Notes: generated from the letters alone by a model not told the origin. A stretch of 64,000 bases of DNA from Paenibacillus castaneae (GCF_002884445.1 NZ_KZ614144.1:4012094-4076093); one strand, 5' to 3'; numbered from the stretch's first letter, positions 18,077 to 27,946 are shown. Numbers and translations are program-made.

Positions 18077-18916
18077 ATGAAGATGAGACTTGGAGGGCAA
18101 GTTTTTCTTGAAAACAAAAATCCGGAAAGCTGGTCACATGCACTTAAGCAAGCAGGCTTTCGCGCAATGACATGCCCGATAAACGGAGATGATGATATTG
18201 GCGAGCTCGACGATTATCTACTCGCAGCAGCACAGAACGATATTCTCATTTCTGAAGTCGGTGCATGGAGCAACCCCATCAGCCGAAACGAGGAATCAAG
18301 GCGCGATGCCATTGCATATTGCATTAAACGTCTGGAACTGGCGGAAAGAATGGCTGCGCAATGCTGTGTGAATATAGCCGGTTCTCGTGGCGAACAATGG
18401 GACGGTCCCGATCCAGACAATTTCAGCGATGAGACTTTCGAGCTAATCGTGGAGACGACGCGTGAAATTATTGATGCCGTTAAACCAGAACGCACCGTAT
18501 TCGCATTGGAGATGATGCCGTGGGTATTCCCAGATTCAGCCGACACCTATCTTTCATTGATTAAAGCTATAGACCGAAAAGGCTTTGGTGTTCATTTCGA
18601 TCCCGTGAACATTATAAGCAGTCCACGTGCGTATTACCGAAATGGTGAGATAATCAAGGACTTTTTCGCCAAGCTTGGGCCTAATATTCGGAATTGTCAC
18701 GCCAAGGATATTTTGTTAGGAGGCAAATTAACAGTTCATTTGGATGAGGTTATCCCCGGTCAAGGCAATCTCGATTACCGTATATTCCTTACCGAACTGA
18801 ACAAGCTGCATCCTGATACTACGTTAATTATCGAGCATCTATCGACTAATGATCAGTATAAGCAAGCTAGTGATTACATACGCAAGACCGCTTCAGAGCT
18901 AAATATATCCTTATAA
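18077..18916 (+). CDS. Sugar phosphate isomerase/epimerase (xylose-isomerase-like TIM barrel)
   Basis: The product of about 279 residues is an AP-endonuclease-2/xylose-isomerase-like barrel. Metal-ligand candidates are in EMMPWVFPDS, HFDPVNII, NCHAKDI and the final TTLIIEH. Several in-frame ATGs exist (18059, 18077, 18083). AAAGGA at about 18066 favours 18077 or 18083. Family members isomerise or epimerise keto-sugars and sugar acids or act as inosose dehydratases. It is followed after 14 bases by an HbpS-like gene, and both lack a gap that could hold a promoter. Confidence 0.82.
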   Translation: MKMRLGGQVFLENKNPESWSHALKQAGFRAMTCPINGDDDIGELDDYLLAAAQNDILISEVGAWSNPISRNEESRRDAIAYCIKRLELAERMAAQCCVNIAGSRGEQWDGPDPDNFSDETFELIVETTREIIDAVKPERTVFALEMMPWVFPDSADTYLSLIKAIDRKGFGVHFDPVNIISSPRAYYRNGEIIKDFFAKLGPNIRNCHAKDILLGGKLTVHLDEVIPGQGNLDYRIFLTELNKLHPDTTLIIEHLSTNDQYKQASDYIRKTASELNISL

Positions 18917-18930
18917 AGGAGCACGAAATC

Positions 18931-19401
18931 ATGGATCACGAACAACTCCTTGCTGAATTAGCTGGAGAGGAAGTGGAGCTTCAATTCGATTCGTTTACGA
19001 ACGAAACAGCACTGCAGGTTGGACTTGGATTAATTGATCAAGCTAAATTAGAAGGCAAATCCGTTACTATCGATATTAGACGTGGAGAACAACAGCTATT
19101 TCATTATGCGTGCCCGGGTACTTCGGCGGACAATGATGACTGGGTCATGCGGAAAGCTCGCGTTGTTAATCGATTCGGAATCAGCTCCTATCGTATGGAA
19201 GTGGAATTACGAGCTGCGAACACAACGCTAGCCGAGCGTTATTCATTATTACCATCGCTCTATGCTCCCTATAACGGTGCTTTCCCCATATATGCCCGCG
19301 GTTTCGGCGTAATTGGAACAATCGCTGTATCCGGACTGCCCGGCGATCAAGATCATAAGCTGATTACATCAGTCCTCCGAAAAATAATTACAGGAAATTA
19401 A
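18931..19401 (+). CDS. HbpS/UPF0303-family (heme-degrading-domain-like) protein
   Basis: A 156-residue protein with the UPF0303 pattern (FDSFTNETALQVGLGLI, then SVTIDIRRGEQQLFHYACPG and a glycine-rich GFGVIGTIAVSGLPGDQDH). Members share the fold of HbpS/GlcG and are annotated as heme-degrading-domain proteins; their true roles vary and many sit next to sugar genes. AAAGGAG precedes the ATG. It is in one unit with the isomerase gene, suggesting a small-molecule binding role in that pathway. Confidence 0.82.
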   Translation: MDHEQLLAELAGEEVELQFDSFTNETALQVGLGLIDQAKLEGKSVTIDIRRGEQQLFHYACPGTSADNDDWVMRKARVVNRFGISSYRMEVELRAANTTLAERYSLLPSLYAPYNGAFPIYARGFGVIGTIAVSGLPGDQDHKLITSVLRKIITGN

Positions 19402-19432
19402 CTTCTTGCAGGAATCTAACTGCTGCACGGGC

Positions 19433-19465
19433 AAAATAAAAAAGAGGGGCTCGTCCCCTCTTTCA
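19433..19465. terminator. Bidirectional terminator
   Basis: A perfect nine-base stem (AAAGAGGGG/CCCCTCTTT, loop CTCGT) sits between the convergent HbpS-like and HEAT-repeat genes and can serve both strands. Confidence 0.85.
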
Positions 19466-19483
19466 ATCCATCTCCGATCCCCT

Positions 19484-20110
19484 TCAAGCATTAAGCTTCT
19501 TCATAACTTTCTCCACTCTCTTGCGTTTCGAGTCTTTTTCAATTTCGCTAAGTCGTGATGCAAGTACGTCTATGAACATCGTTTTATTCTTATCATTAAT
19601 AATAGGAACCGCATTCTCTGCATACATCGGAAGCTGGTTTGTCGGGCAGTTCTTAAGCTGCTCAACAAGCAAGGAAAATGCATGTTCAGCATATTGCTCG
19701 GTAGAAGCAAGTTTAATCAGTATACCTACTCCATGATCTCTCGTAATAACAGAGCCCATGTTGGCTATATCGATAATTTTTGCAATTTCCGAATAAATGG
19801 CGCTCGGAGTTATAAGTGTTATTGTGTCCAGCGCCGTCATAGCTCCCCACACTAGACGATTGTTTTTGCTGTCTAGAAGAGCTATCAATTCTTTGCTGTA
19901 ATCCGCAATTAAAGACGGTTCGAGCTCCCCGATTTCATAGAGAACCTTAATGCCATCGCTTTGAATATTTTTGTCCTTGTGGTTTAAGAGGTCAACAAGC
20001 TCTTTCACTGCGTTTTTATCGGCTTGGTCAGCAATATTTTTGGCTAGCTCCTGATTGGGAGCCTCGTCTTTGCGGTTAAGTGATGTAGCTAATTGGTCGA
20101 TGATTGCCAT
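19484..20110 (-). CDS. HEAT-repeat-like protein
   Basis: A protein of about 208 residues, all helical, with repeated helix pairs of HEAT type (AVKELVDLLNHKDKNIQSDG, then ELIALLDSKNNRLVWGAM). ATG 20110 is preferred because AGGAG lies nine bases before it; the frame is open to 20149. No catalytic motif is visible. Such proteins act as protein-binding scaffolds. The end is rich in lysine. Confidence 0.7.
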   Translation of the reverse strand: MAIIDQLATSLNRKDEAPNQELAKNIADQADKNAVKELVDLLNHKDKNIQSDGIKVLYEIGELEPSLIADYSKELIALLDSKNNRLVWGAMTALDTITLITPSAIYSEIAKIIDIANMGSVITRDHGVGILIKLASTEQYAEHAFSLLVEQLKNCPTNQLPMYAENAVPIINDKNKTMFIDVLASRLSEIEKDSKRKRVEKVMKKLNA

Positions 20111-20199
20111 CTGTAATATCTCCTCTTTGGTCCGTTGGATACGTTTCATTTCAAAGTCTAAGAAACATCCACTTTATCATATTTTCAAGTAAATAGACT

Positions 20200-20574
20200 T
20201 TATCCACCAAATGCAATGCGGTATCCGTCTACATCTTGAATTGTAAATTCACTAAAAAAATCATTCAAATGAGGACCATTTACAATCTCTACCCCAATGG
20301 CTGTAATCTCTTCAAGTAATTCTCTTACATCCGTATAACAAAAGGCGTCAAAGTATAATCCGCCCTCCACAGAGGAGAATGGCCTAACGTCCGCTGAATG
20401 CTTTGCTTGATGCAAAATAAACGTAACAGAATCTCTAGTCATATGAACATGCTGTACATCCGGTCCTCCAATAAGTTCATACTCAAATCCAAGCTTTTTA
20501 TAAAACTCGACGGATGCCTCTAAATGACTGACCAGTAATACCATGGTTGGACCTGTTAACTTTACATTCCCCAT
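20200..20574 (-). CDS. VOC/glyoxalase-fold protein
   Basis: A 124-residue single-unit VOC protein with paired beta-alpha-beta-beta-beta modules (LLVSHLEASVEFYKKLGFEY and the C-terminal FTIQDVDGYRIAFGG). The conserved H near residue 45 and the E/D-rich end fit a metal site. VOC proteins include glyoxalases, dioxygenases and antibiotic-binding proteins. Substrate is unknown. Neighbouring minus-strand genes are similarly short and independent. Confidence 0.78.
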   Translation of the reverse strand: MGNVKLTGPTMVLLVSHLEASVEFYKKLGFEYELIGGPDVQHVHMTRDSVTFILHQAKHSADVRPFSSVEGGLYFDAFCYTDVRELLEEITAIGVEIVNGPHLNDFFSEFTIQDVDGYRIAFGG

Positions 20575-20604
20575 CTGATTACCTCCATTTCATTTAACTA
20601 CTAT

Positions 20605-20994
20605 TTAATTCTTCTTTTTCATTTTGTTTCCTGCTTTTTCTATATTTTCAGCCATTCTAAATTTAACAATCTTGCTTATTAATTCATAAGGCATTGGCTT
20701 TTCTATAGGAAATTGGACTGACCCTTTTGCCCCTTTATATTGTGACAATTCATGCTTAAACGCACGTATTCCACTTGCAGTCGGATAGAATCCGATGTGT
20801 TTTTTATAAGCAGCGAAATACACCAAATTTCCATGCAGATCAAAAGCAGGCATTTGATAGCTTATTTTTTCCTTTGCAGCTGGTGCAGACTCCTTGATAA
20901 CCTTTCTTAGCGATTCAAGTATTTCCTGCACCTCTTGTGGAAAATTTGAAATATAGTCATCAATGGATTCAAAAGTGGTTTTGTTTCCTTCCAT
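20605..20994 (-). CDS. DUF1801 family protein (YdhG-like)
   Basis: A 129-residue protein with the DUF1801 signature: PAAKEKISYQMPAFDLHGNL, FAAYKKHIGFYPT and a lysine-rich C-terminus. The family includes Bacillus YdhG/FRA-type proteins described as frataxin-like iron chaperones; most members have no proven role. It ends 30 bases upstream of the VOC gene, so the two may form a unit. Confidence 0.8.
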   Translation of the reverse strand: MEGNKTTFESIDDYISNFPQEVQEILESLRKVIKESAPAAKEKISYQMPAFDLHGNLVYFAAYKKHIGFYPTASGIRAFKHELSQYKGAKGSVQFPIEKPMPYELISKIVKFRMAENIEKAGNKMKKKN

Positions 20995-21584
20995 GTTTTC
21001 ATCCTTTCATAGACCTTAGTTTGTCGTATTACTTACTTACAGAATACGATTTCGACGCTTCTCTATACTGTATCTGCCAATCATTTCAATATTAATCCTT
21101 ATATGTCTCTCCATTTAATAATATTTTCCAAATAACTGTATGTAAAGGACTAATTAAGCGAGGCGAATCCTCCACTTCACCTCCTCTTGTACTCGATCAA
21201 ACTTATGTTTAAGCGGTGTACTGTTGATTTCGTGCTGGAAGGTAGTGGCCGTACTGGATTAGCGAATTGAACTTCACTATGAGTGAAGCAAACCTCACTA
21301 ATTTTCCTCATCATTAGTACGTTTGGCTAATGTGTGAAGCTAACCTCACTTTTGCTGAACTTAGGTTCACCATTAGTGAACATTTCTTCACTATCGTCTA
21401 ATTATGCCCAGTTCAAACGTTTGCTAGAGAAGCTGCCTTCACTAATAGTGTAAGTAACTTCACTCTTAATTTGCCTCTTAGTTTAATGGCGAGTGATGTA
21501 TCCCTGTTCCTCCACATATGTTGAAACGACCTGAAGGGAAAATACCAAAATCGCTATATCAGCCTATTCCTAACGTCTGACGTA
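20995..21584. other. Intergenic stretch with TTCACT/AGTGAA palindrome cluster
   Basis: No coding sequence was seen. From about 21265 to 21475 the sequence is built from repeated TTCACT and AGTGAA words. These include the perfect palindrome CTTCACT-ATG-AGTGAAG (21272-21288), GTTCAC-N5-GTGAAC (21365-21381), and a 17-base near-identical direct repeat (GTGAAGCWAACCTCACT at 21283-21299 and 21334-21350). Confidence 0.6.
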
Positions 21585-21615
21585 TAAAAAAGACCGAGCG
21601 AAATATCCTCGGCTT
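21585..21615 (-). terminator. Rho-independent terminator
   Basis: The stem GCCGAG/CTCGGT followed by CTTTTTTATAC on the minus strand begins at the stop codon of the YdeI-like gene. Confidence 0.75.
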
Positions 21616-22207
21616 AATCATTTAATCCCTTCCCACTCAGAATATGCTGCATATATTTTTCAATCCTTGATTCTCTCGTTTTGGATTGTTTGGGTTCAGA
21701 AAAATAGTAAATGTATGCTCTTTGCCGTCCGGGCGTCAGTGCTTCAAAAGCAGTTTTCAAGGCATGGATTTCATCGAATTTATTCTGTAATTCTTCAGGA
21801 ATTATGTATTCTGAGTTTTTCTTAAAATTCACTTCCAAACCGGCTTTTTCAACTTCAATGGCTTCATAAATATAGGCTTTCAATATGGTTTCCATTTCAA
21901 CTATTTCTTGAACATTGGTGAACCGAATCTGGCGCGCCGCCTGCACATTCTCCGTTTGTTGGATTAGGATACCATTAGCATCTTTTAACAAGGCACCTTT
22001 GTGAAACAGAAGCGCACAGTATTCTTTAAATCCATGTATTAAAACTATGTTTTTATTCTGAAACGTGTAACAAGGATGCATCCACTTATATTCTTCGGTT
22101 AGCTCACAGTCAAGAACGATATTTCTCAACTTCTCATATTCGTCCTTCCACTTTTTAGCCTTGCTTAAAAATCCATCAACCTTAGGATTCATTCTACTCT
22201 TTGTCAT
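21614..22207 (-). CDS. YdeI/OmpD-associated family protein
   Basis: A product of about 197 residues with a DUF1801-like N-terminal half (NPKVDGFLSKAKKWKDEYEK, then YKWMHPCYTFQNKNIVLIH) and the helical YdeI C-terminal domain (ALTPGRQRAYIYYFSEPKQS). ATG 22207 is preferred because GAGGAG lies nine bases upstream. Bacillus YdeI has been linked to growth under stress, but no biochemical role is established. It is a single-gene unit. Confidence 0.8.
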   Translation of the reverse strand: MTKSRMNPKVDGFLSKAKKWKDEYEKLRNIVLDCELTEEYKWMHPCYTFQNKNIVLIHGFKEYCALLFHKGALLKDANGILIQQTENVQAARQIRFTNVQEIVEMETILKAYIYEAIEVEKAGLEVNFKKNSEYIIPEELQNKFDEIHALKTAFEALTPGRQRAYIYYFSEPKQSKTRESRIEKYMQHILSGKGLND

Positions 22208-22282
22208 CAAGCAATACTCCTCTTCATCATAATCATATCTCAGCATCTTACATGCTTGCGTTATGATGCATATTTGGACTTA

Positions 22283-22338
22283 TTTAAAAGGCAATTCAAC
22301 CAAGTTAGTAACTTGCTGAACTGCCTTTTATTTTTTTA
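22283..22338 (-). terminator. Terminator of the flavin oxidoreductase cluster
   Basis: Nested inverted repeats (AAAAGGCAATTCA with TGAACTGCCTTTT, and CAAGTT with AACTTG) lie just after the last Old Yellow Enzyme gene. T-runs exist on both sides. Confidence 0.8.
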
Positions 22339-22358
22339 ACTTATTGCTCTAACTCTGC

Positions 22359-23480
22359 TTAAACGATGGGGAACCAACCTGGTATGCTTGTATAGTACTC
22401 CCACATCTGATCTGAAATCACCAGCTCTTTTTGATCTTCTTTTGATAAAGTGGTACGAATTTTTTCTTCTTCACCAGCTTCTACCTTCTGTACCCAATGA
22501 GGTTCCATAATCAATTCCCGCCCTAAAGCGATTAAAGGTATCCCTGTTTCCAATGCTTTCATCACTTCATCGGGTGTGCGCAGCATCCCAACACCCATTA
22601 CTGGAATTCGATCACCAACTCGATCATGAATCATTACACCACGCGATGTTTGATCATTTGCATCACGGATCGAGCCGTTCCAAAATGCTCCCACCGAAAT
22701 GTGGAGGTAATCCAATTGCTGATCAGCCAATCTGTCCACTAAATGCAACGTATCATCCATGGTGATACCCGGATTCTCCCTTTCTTCTGGAGATAGACGA
22801 TAGCCGATGATGAAAGGTTTTTTTGCATGTTCCTTAACAGCTTTCTTAACTGCTTCTACAACAGCTAGCGGGAAAGCCATACGCTTTTCGAGCGTACCTC
22901 CCCATTGATCCGTTCTTCGATTTGAGTGCGGAGAAAAGAATTGCTGAATTAAATACGTATTAGCACCATGAATTTCCACTCCATCGTATCCTGCTTCGAT
23001 GGCTCTTCGAGTTGCTTCTCCAAAGGCCTTAACCATATCAGTTATCTCTTCAGCCGTCATTTCACGCGGTTTTATAGCATCCTCGCGTTCCGCTGCTACA
23101 GCACTTGGGGCAATGGGCTGAAGATCGGGCAATAGCTCCGGCGGACACATTCTACCGCCATGAAAAATTTGCAAGATGGCCTTGGATCCTTTTTCTTGGA
23201 TAGTTGTTGCTACCCGTTTTAGACTAGGAATTAAAAAATCAGAATCTGCTCCAAATTCGCCAGGGAACCCTTTTCCGTTTCTGGTTACGTAAGTGCATGC
23301 GGTAATCACCATGCCCACACCACCGGCACGCTTATGATAATAGGCAACTTCTTCATCTGAAACCTCACCATTATCATGGGAAGCAGTATTGGTCATGGGT
23401 GCCATCACAATTCGGTTCTTTATTTCGATGCCAGAACGGAAAGTAAATGGTTTAAAAGCAACTTTAGATTTAGAATTCAT
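22359..23480 (-). CDS. Old Yellow Enzyme family NADH:flavin oxidoreductase (first copy)
   Basis: A 373-residue FMN TIM barrel. Visible marks are IVMAPMTN near residue 26, the active-site pair in HGANTYLIQQFFSPHSNRR and the phosphate-binding end PVMGVGMLRTP with ALGRELI. Old Yellow Enzymes reduce activated double bonds of enals, enones, quinones and nitro compounds with NAD(P)H. It is the last of five co-directional flavin oxidoreductase genes controlled at the top by an ArsR-type gene. It shares the family but not close identity with the copy at 26656-27780. Confidence 0.88.
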   Translation of the reverse strand: MNSKSKVAFKPFTFRSGIEIKNRIVMAPMTNTASHDNGEVSDEEVAYYHKRAGGVGMVITACTYVTRNGKGFPGEFGADSDFLIPSLKRVATTIQEKGSKAILQIFHGGRMCPPELLPDLQPIAPSAVAAEREDAIKPREMTAEEITDMVKAFGEATRRAIEAGYDGVEIHGANTYLIQQFFSPHSNRRTDQWGGTLEKRMAFPLAVVEAVKKAVKEHAKKPFIIGYRLSPEERENPGITMDDTLHLVDRLADQQLDYLHISVGAFWNGSIRDANDQTSRGVMIHDRVGDRIPVMGVGMLRTPDEVMKALETGIPLIALGRELIMEPHWVQKVEAGEEEKIRTTLSKEDQKELVISDQMWEYYTSIPGWFPIV

Positions 23481-23587
23481 GTTTGTATTTCTCCTTTTGT
23501 GTTATTCAGGTAGGTTAACGCTGCCTAAATATTTTCATTTTTTATGCTACCGACAAGCATGGTTCAGGTATAATGCTTACTAGTGGG

Positions 23588-24613
23588 TTACGGTTTGATG
23601 ATATCTGCGACGATTTCATAGGAACGCAGGCGTGCCTCGTGGTCAAACACCTGGGCGATGACCATTATTTCGTCAGCTTGGGTATCGTTCAAGAAAGATT
23701 GCAGCTTTTCTTTCACCGTTCCAGGACTACCGAAGATGGACGAGCCAAGCTGCTGCTCCAACGCTTGTTTCTCGTACTCACTCCATAAGCTGTCCATGCT
23801 GTCCACAGGCGGTTGCAGCTGCACTTCCTTGCCCCGGATCAGGTTTAGGAATTGCTGCTGCAGCGTTGTTCCCAGGCGGTTCGCTTCCTCATCTGTATCG
23901 GCGGCAATAACGTTGACACCGACCATAGCGTATGGCTTCTCCAGTACTTTCGAAGGCTTGAAAGAACGCCGATATAATTCCAACGCCGGCACGGTGTTGC
24001 CGGGCGAGAAGTGACTAGCGTAAGCAAACGGCAGACCGAGCTGCCCGGCCAGCTGTGCGCTGTACCCGCTGGAGCCGAGCAGCCAGATGGGAATAGTTAG
24101 TCCCTCCCCGGGGATCGCCTTGACATGCATAGTGCCTGATGCTAACGAGGGATCGAAATAGGCCCGCAGCTCGTCCAATTGCTCAGCGAAATCCTGGCCG
24201 TCATTCCTGCCGTCGCGACGCAGCGCGCGAGCGGTACGCTGATCTGTGCCGGGTGCCCGTCCAAGACCGAGATCGATGCGTCCCGGGAACAGGGATTCAA
24301 GCGTCCCGAACTGCTCCGCGATCACTAGCGGCGAATGATTGGGAAGCATGATACCACCTGAGCCCACCCGGATTGTGGATGTGCCAGCCGCGACATGGGA
24401 GATCACAACGGAAGTGGCGGAGCTGGCGATAAAAGGCATATTATGGTGTTCCGCGAGCCAGTACCGGTTATAACCCCACTTCTCTGCATGCTGGGCAAGG
24501 ACCAGTGTGTTGCGAAACGACTCGGCAGGACTGCCGCCGTCGACGATAGGAGATAGATCTAGCACGGAGAATGGTATATCGCTCAGTCGTTTGTTTGTTT
24601 TATTTGCAGACAT
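23588..24613 (-). CDS. Luciferase-like (LLM class) flavin oxidoreductase
   Basis: A 341-residue luciferase-like monooxygenase-fold protein. It has the class signature [19 protein letters not shown], a glycine-rich [15 protein letters not shown] and the C-terminal [13 protein letters not shown]. It resembles YhbW/MsnO8-type proteins that use reduced FMN or F420-like cofactors; in Firmicutes FMN is most likely. It is 24 bases downstream of a close paralogue (24638-25648) with the same layout, pointing to tandem duplication followed by divergence. Confidence 0.85.
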   Translation of the reverse strand: MSANKTNKRLSDIPFSVLDLSPIVDGGSPAESFRNTLVLAQHAEKWGYNRYWLAEHHNMPFIASSATSVVISHVAAGTSTIRVGSGGIMLPNHSPLVIAEQFGTLESLFPGRIDLGLGRAPGTDQRTARALRRDGRNDGQDFAEQLDELRAYFDPSLASGTMHVKAIPGEGLTIPIWLLGSSGYSAQLAGQLGLPFAYASHFSPGNTVPALELYRRSFKPSKVLEKPYAMVGVNVIAADTDEEANRLGTTLQQQFLNLIRGKEVQLQPPVDSMDSLWSEYEKQALEQQLGSSIFGSPGTVKEKLQSFLNDTQADEIMVIAQVFDHEARLRSYEIVADIIKP

Positions 24614-24637
24614 ATCGTCTTCCTCATTTCATTTTTG

Positions 24638-25648
24638 TTATTTTGCCGCATTCGCCAAAATTTCATAAGAACGCAAACGGGCCTCATGATCGAATATTTC
24701 GGTGTGCGCCATGATTTCATCCGCCCCGGTCCTTTCAATCAACTCACGCAATTGCTGTTTAATAGCGGATGGATCACCAATGAGGGAAGTAAACAGTTGT
24801 TCTTCAACCGCTTTTCGTTCCTCGTTGCTCCAGACGGAATCCATGTCGTCAACCGGAGGCTGAAGCAGAGCGGTTTGTCCGCGTGTTAGCAGCAAAAACT
24901 TTTGGTACATAGAAGTGGCAAGTCTTTGTGCTTCTTTATCAGAATCGGCGGCAACAGCTTGTACGGATAAAAGCACATAGGGTTTATCCAGCATCGGGGA
25001 CGGTAGGAAGTTCTCCCTGTAAACGGCCAACGCATCCATCATATTGCCTGGAGCGAAGTGGCCTGCAAACGAATAGGGCAAGCCCAGCTTTCCGGCCAAT
25101 TCGGCGCTGTACAAGGCCGAGCCTAACAGCCATATCGGTACCTTCGATTGTTCACCGGGAATGGCGCGGAAGCGATGGGCACCATTCCCGGTTGCCGTTC
25201 CGGAACCATGCAGATAAGCTATCAGTTCCTGCAGCCGCTCATCAAATTCAGGTTCTCCGGCAGTCCGTTGACGGATTAGATTTGCTGTGTACCGATCTGT
25301 GCCAGGCGCCCGTCCCAACCCAAGATCAATCCGCCCCGGAAAGAAAGCCTCCAAAGTGCCAAATTGCTCCGCCACCGTGAACGGTGAGTAATGGGAAAGC
25401 AGCATGGCCCCTGAACCGATGCGGAGGTTCTGTGTCACGGAGGCCACCCTGCCAATCACGATCGGGGATGCGGAACTGGCCATTCCGATCCAATTGTGAT
25501 GCTCCGCAAGCCAAAAACGTTTGTAGCCCCATTGTTCGGCTTTCTTTGCCAAAACAAGGGTATTGGCAAGTGACTGTTCAGCCGAACCACCTTCAATGAT
25601 AGGTGAGGGATCGAGCACGGATAATGGCGTATTCGCAATGTCTGACAT
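24638..25648 (-). CDS. Luciferase-like (LLM class) flavin oxidoreductase, paralogue
   Basis: A 336-residue protein collinear with the product of the downstream gene: [20 protein letters not shown] at the start, [19 protein letters not shown], then [17 protein letters not shown]. Identity between the two looks close to half by eye. Both are predicted soluble flavin-dependent monooxygenases or reductases. The Asp-Glu-Ala signature [21 protein letters not shown] at the C-terminus is also shared. It sits in the ArsR-controlled cluster. Confidence 0.85.
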   Translation of the reverse strand: MSDIANTPLSVLDPSPIIEGGSAEQSLANTLVLAKKAEQWGYKRFWLAEHHNWIGMASSASPIVIGRVASVTQNLRIGSGAMLLSHYSPFTVAEQFGTLEAFFPGRIDLGLGRAPGTDRYTANLIRQRTAGEPEFDERLQELIAYLHGSGTATGNGAHRFRAIPGEQSKVPIWLLGSALYSAELAGKLGLPYSFAGHFAPGNMMDALAVYRENFLPSPMLDKPYVLLSVQAVAADSDKEAQRLATSMYQKFLLLTRGQTALLQPPVDDMDSVWSNEERKAVEEQLFTSLIGDPSAIKQQLRELIERTGADEIMAHTEIFDHEARLRSYEILANAAK

Positions 25649-25684
25649 GATGGCATACTTCCTTTATTCATTATTGTGTGATAT

Positions 25685-26641
25685 TCATGTTGTAATGGTC
25701 ATCTGATGGGTAGGGAAATAAGGCAATACCTCTTCACCCAACTCCTGGATGACCTCCTCCGGAGGACGCCAGGAAAAATACAGGACAAAAGCGAGATGGT
25801 TGACGCCTATTCGCTGAAATCTATGAAGCAACTCCACCAAATGATGGCGTCCGAGACGATAGCCTAATGGAATTTCCTCCGGTGAATCATCAGGATTTTC
25901 CGATAAATCAATAAATAAAGTTTGAGAGAATGGTTTAAACACGCCGGGCGCTTTCATCTCCATCAATGTGCGATAATCCCGGATAAGCATTTCCTGTTTA
26001 TCAACATTTCTGGGGTACTGTATCCAACCATCGCCATGTTCAGCAATCCAATTCATGGTTTGTTGGCTGAATCCCGTCACCATCGTCGGAATTGCTGTTA
26101 CGGGACGGGGAATCAACTGCATTTCACTGCCGTCAAAAACGCCTAGGTTCGATTCAATCGATGCATTCTCATTCCGCAGTAGCCCGTCAATAAATTCATA
26201 GCTCTCCCGGAAGAGCTCACCTCTTTCCTCTTTTTGGACTCCCAAAGCCGTAAAATCCATTTCGCGATCCCCCGAAGCTACACCCATAATTAATCGGTTC
26301 GGAAACAAGCGGTGTATGGATGCGGCTTCCTTTGCTACTCGGACTGGGTGACGCAACGGAAGGACGACACCCGCAGTCCCTAACATGATTTCTTTTGTAT
26401 GCGCGGCGAGATAAGTTAAATAAATCCATAAATCATACATTTGGCCATTATCGTCTATGTGAAGATTCTGCATGGTTACATCCCGCAGCCAAAGTGCAGC
26501 AAATCCGTAATCTTCGATTTTGCGAGCCAGATGCAGCTGATTTTCCATGTGCGGCGTCTTTGTCATCTTTTCGGTTGGTAACACAAACCCAAGCGTCAAC
26601 TTATTTTTCTGATACATTTTTCGGTATCCGTCATGCTCCAA
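25685..26641 (-). CDS. LLM class oxidoreductase, TIGR03571-type
   Basis: A 318-residue luciferase-like protein of a different branch from its two neighbours (KLTLGFVLPTEKMTKTPHME, WLRDVTMQNLHIDDNGQMYD, LPLRHPVRVAKEAASIH, GVASGDREMDF). This pattern matches the BA3436/TIGR03571 group. The start is TTG 26641, because AAGGTGGGG lies nine bases upstream, overlapping the end of the preceding gene. An in-frame ATG lies eight codons downstream. Substrate unknown. Confidence 0.83.
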   Translation of the reverse strand: MEHDGYRKMYQKNKLTLGFVLPTEKMTKTPHMENQLHLARKIEDYGFAALWLRDVTMQNLHIDDNGQMYDLWIYLTYLAAHTKEIMLGTAGVVLPLRHPVRVAKEAASIHRLFPNRLIMGVASGDREMDFTALGVQKEERGELFRESYEFIDGLLRNENASIESNLGVFDGSEMQLIPRPVTAIPTMVTGFSQQTMNWIAEHGDGWIQYPRNVDKQEMLIRDYRTLMEMKAPGVFKPFSQTLFIDLSENPDDSPEEIPLGYRLGRHHLVELLHRFQRIGVNHLAFVLYFSWRPPEEVIQELGEEVLPYFPTHQMTITT

Positions 26642-26655
26642 CTGCTTACCCCACC

Positions 26656-27780
26656 TTAATCATTTGTAATTATCAATTCCTGTTCTTTTATATTGGCTTT
26701 TGGTCCTAAAATTTCTGGATTAAACTCCCGCAGAGGCTGCTCTGTCAGGATGCGCTGAGGCCAGTCATGGTTGGCAAGCGCTCCTTTACCCAAGGTAATA
26801 AGATCAGCATCACCACGCATCAATAACTGTTCCGCTTTATCAGGATCTTCGAGATTGCCATTCGCCATCACTGGTACAGTACCGAATTTCTTAGCCAATG
26901 CGGCAAGCGTAAGTTCAGTTCCTTCAAATGCCGCCCGAGTCGCATCATATTCGGTTACATGGATATAATCCAGGCCCGCCCTGCTGAAACTTGAAAAAAT
27001 GATTTCGGCATCCTTTTCAGCCCCAGCCCATTTATGATGGTAGTCACTGACTTTCCCTTGGGAGATACGGATTCCTACGACAAAATCAGCCCCAACCGCT
27101 TCACGCACTGCGTTAGCGACCTCAATCAGAATACGAATCCGGTTCTCTGTTGAACCTCCATATTCATCTGTTCTTTCATTCATATAATCCGTCAGAAACT
27201 CATCAAGTAAATAGCCGTTGGCACCATGGATTTCCACGCCATCGAACCCTGCTTCTTTTGCCCTCTTGGCCGCTTCCGCAAAACCATGAACAACCTCTTG
27301 AATGTCTTCTTTTGTCATTTGTTTTGGTTTCTTGTAAGGGCCCTCCCCGACATAGAACGGAAGCTGTTCACCTTTTGCTGGTATGTCAGAGGGCGCGATG
27401 ATCTCGCTCTTATAACGATTTCCTTGTGACTGCGCACCTGCATGCATCAATTGGACAATGATCTTTGATCCGGCTTGATGAACCGCCCCGGTTACTTTTC
27501 TCCATGCATCGATATGCTTCTCATTTGCAATTCCTGATTGGTTCAGATACCCTTGGCTATACATTTCATCGGGATAGGCGCCTTCCGTGATCAAGAATCC
27601 AAAACCGCCCTGTACAAAGCTTTCATAATAATTCATCATGATTTTGGTTGCTTGGCCGTCTTCAGATGCGCTAATTCTGGTCATTGGCGCTACACCAATA
27701 CGATTCTTTAGTTTCAGTTTACCAATCTGTATATCAGACAAAAGACGGGGAAATTTATTTAGGTGAGCAGCTGTTGTCAA
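26656..27780 (-). CDS. Old Yellow Enzyme family NADH:flavin oxidoreductase (second copy)
   Basis: A 374-residue FMN TIM barrel (RIGVAPMTRISASEDGQATK, HGANGYLLDEFLTDYMNERT, FGTVPVMANGNLEDP). The start is TTG 27780, with AAAGGAG eight bases upstream. It is the first enzyme gene of the cluster and the one with its own TATATC-N10-GATATA dyad about 80 bases before the start. Old Yellow Enzymes controlled by thiol-sensing ArsR or MarR proteins are known to deal with electrophile stress, which fits here. Confidence 0.88.
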   Translation of the reverse strand: MTTAAHLNKFPRLLSDIQIGKLKLKNRIGVAPMTRISASEDGQATKIMMNYYESFVQGGFGFLITEGAYPDEMYSQGYLNQSGIANEKHIDAWRKVTGAVHQAGSKIIVQLMHAGAQSQGNRYKSEIIAPSDIPAKGEQLPFYVGEGPYKKPKQMTKEDIQEVVHGFAEAAKRAKEAGFDGVEIHGANGYLLDEFLTDYMNERTDEYGGSTENRIRILIEVANAVREAVGADFVVGIRISQGKVSDYHHKWAGAEKDAEIIFSSFSRAGLDYIHVTEYDATRAAFEGTELTLAALAKKFGTVPVMANGNLEDPDKAEQLLMRGDADLITLGKGALANHDWPQRILTEQPLREFNPEILGPKANIKEQELIITND

Positions 27781-27858
27781 GTTGATTTCTCCTTTAAATT
27801 TGGTTGGTGTTGTTTTACAAATTATGCCCCATATTCGGATAACTCATTTGTATATCTA

Positions 27859-27880
27859 TATATCTATTTTTCTCGATATA
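27859..27880. promoter_or_regulatory. Putative ArsR operator upstream of the flavin oxidoreductase genes
   Basis: A perfect inverted repeat TATATC-N10-GATATA. It matches the dyad at 28259-28280 in sequence and spacing (about 17 of 24 aligned bases identical with the flanks). It lies in the spacer between arsR and the first enzyme gene. Confidence 0.6.
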
Positions 27881-27946
27881 TTAGGGAATTAGATACATGG
27901 AAGATATCCAATGCAGGGTATCAGCCATGTATGCCTGTATCCGGTC

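Noticed and set aside
21240..21480. CRISPR array
   Set aside because: The repeats are short, degenerate palindromic words without constant repeat length or spacer pattern, and no cas genes are present.
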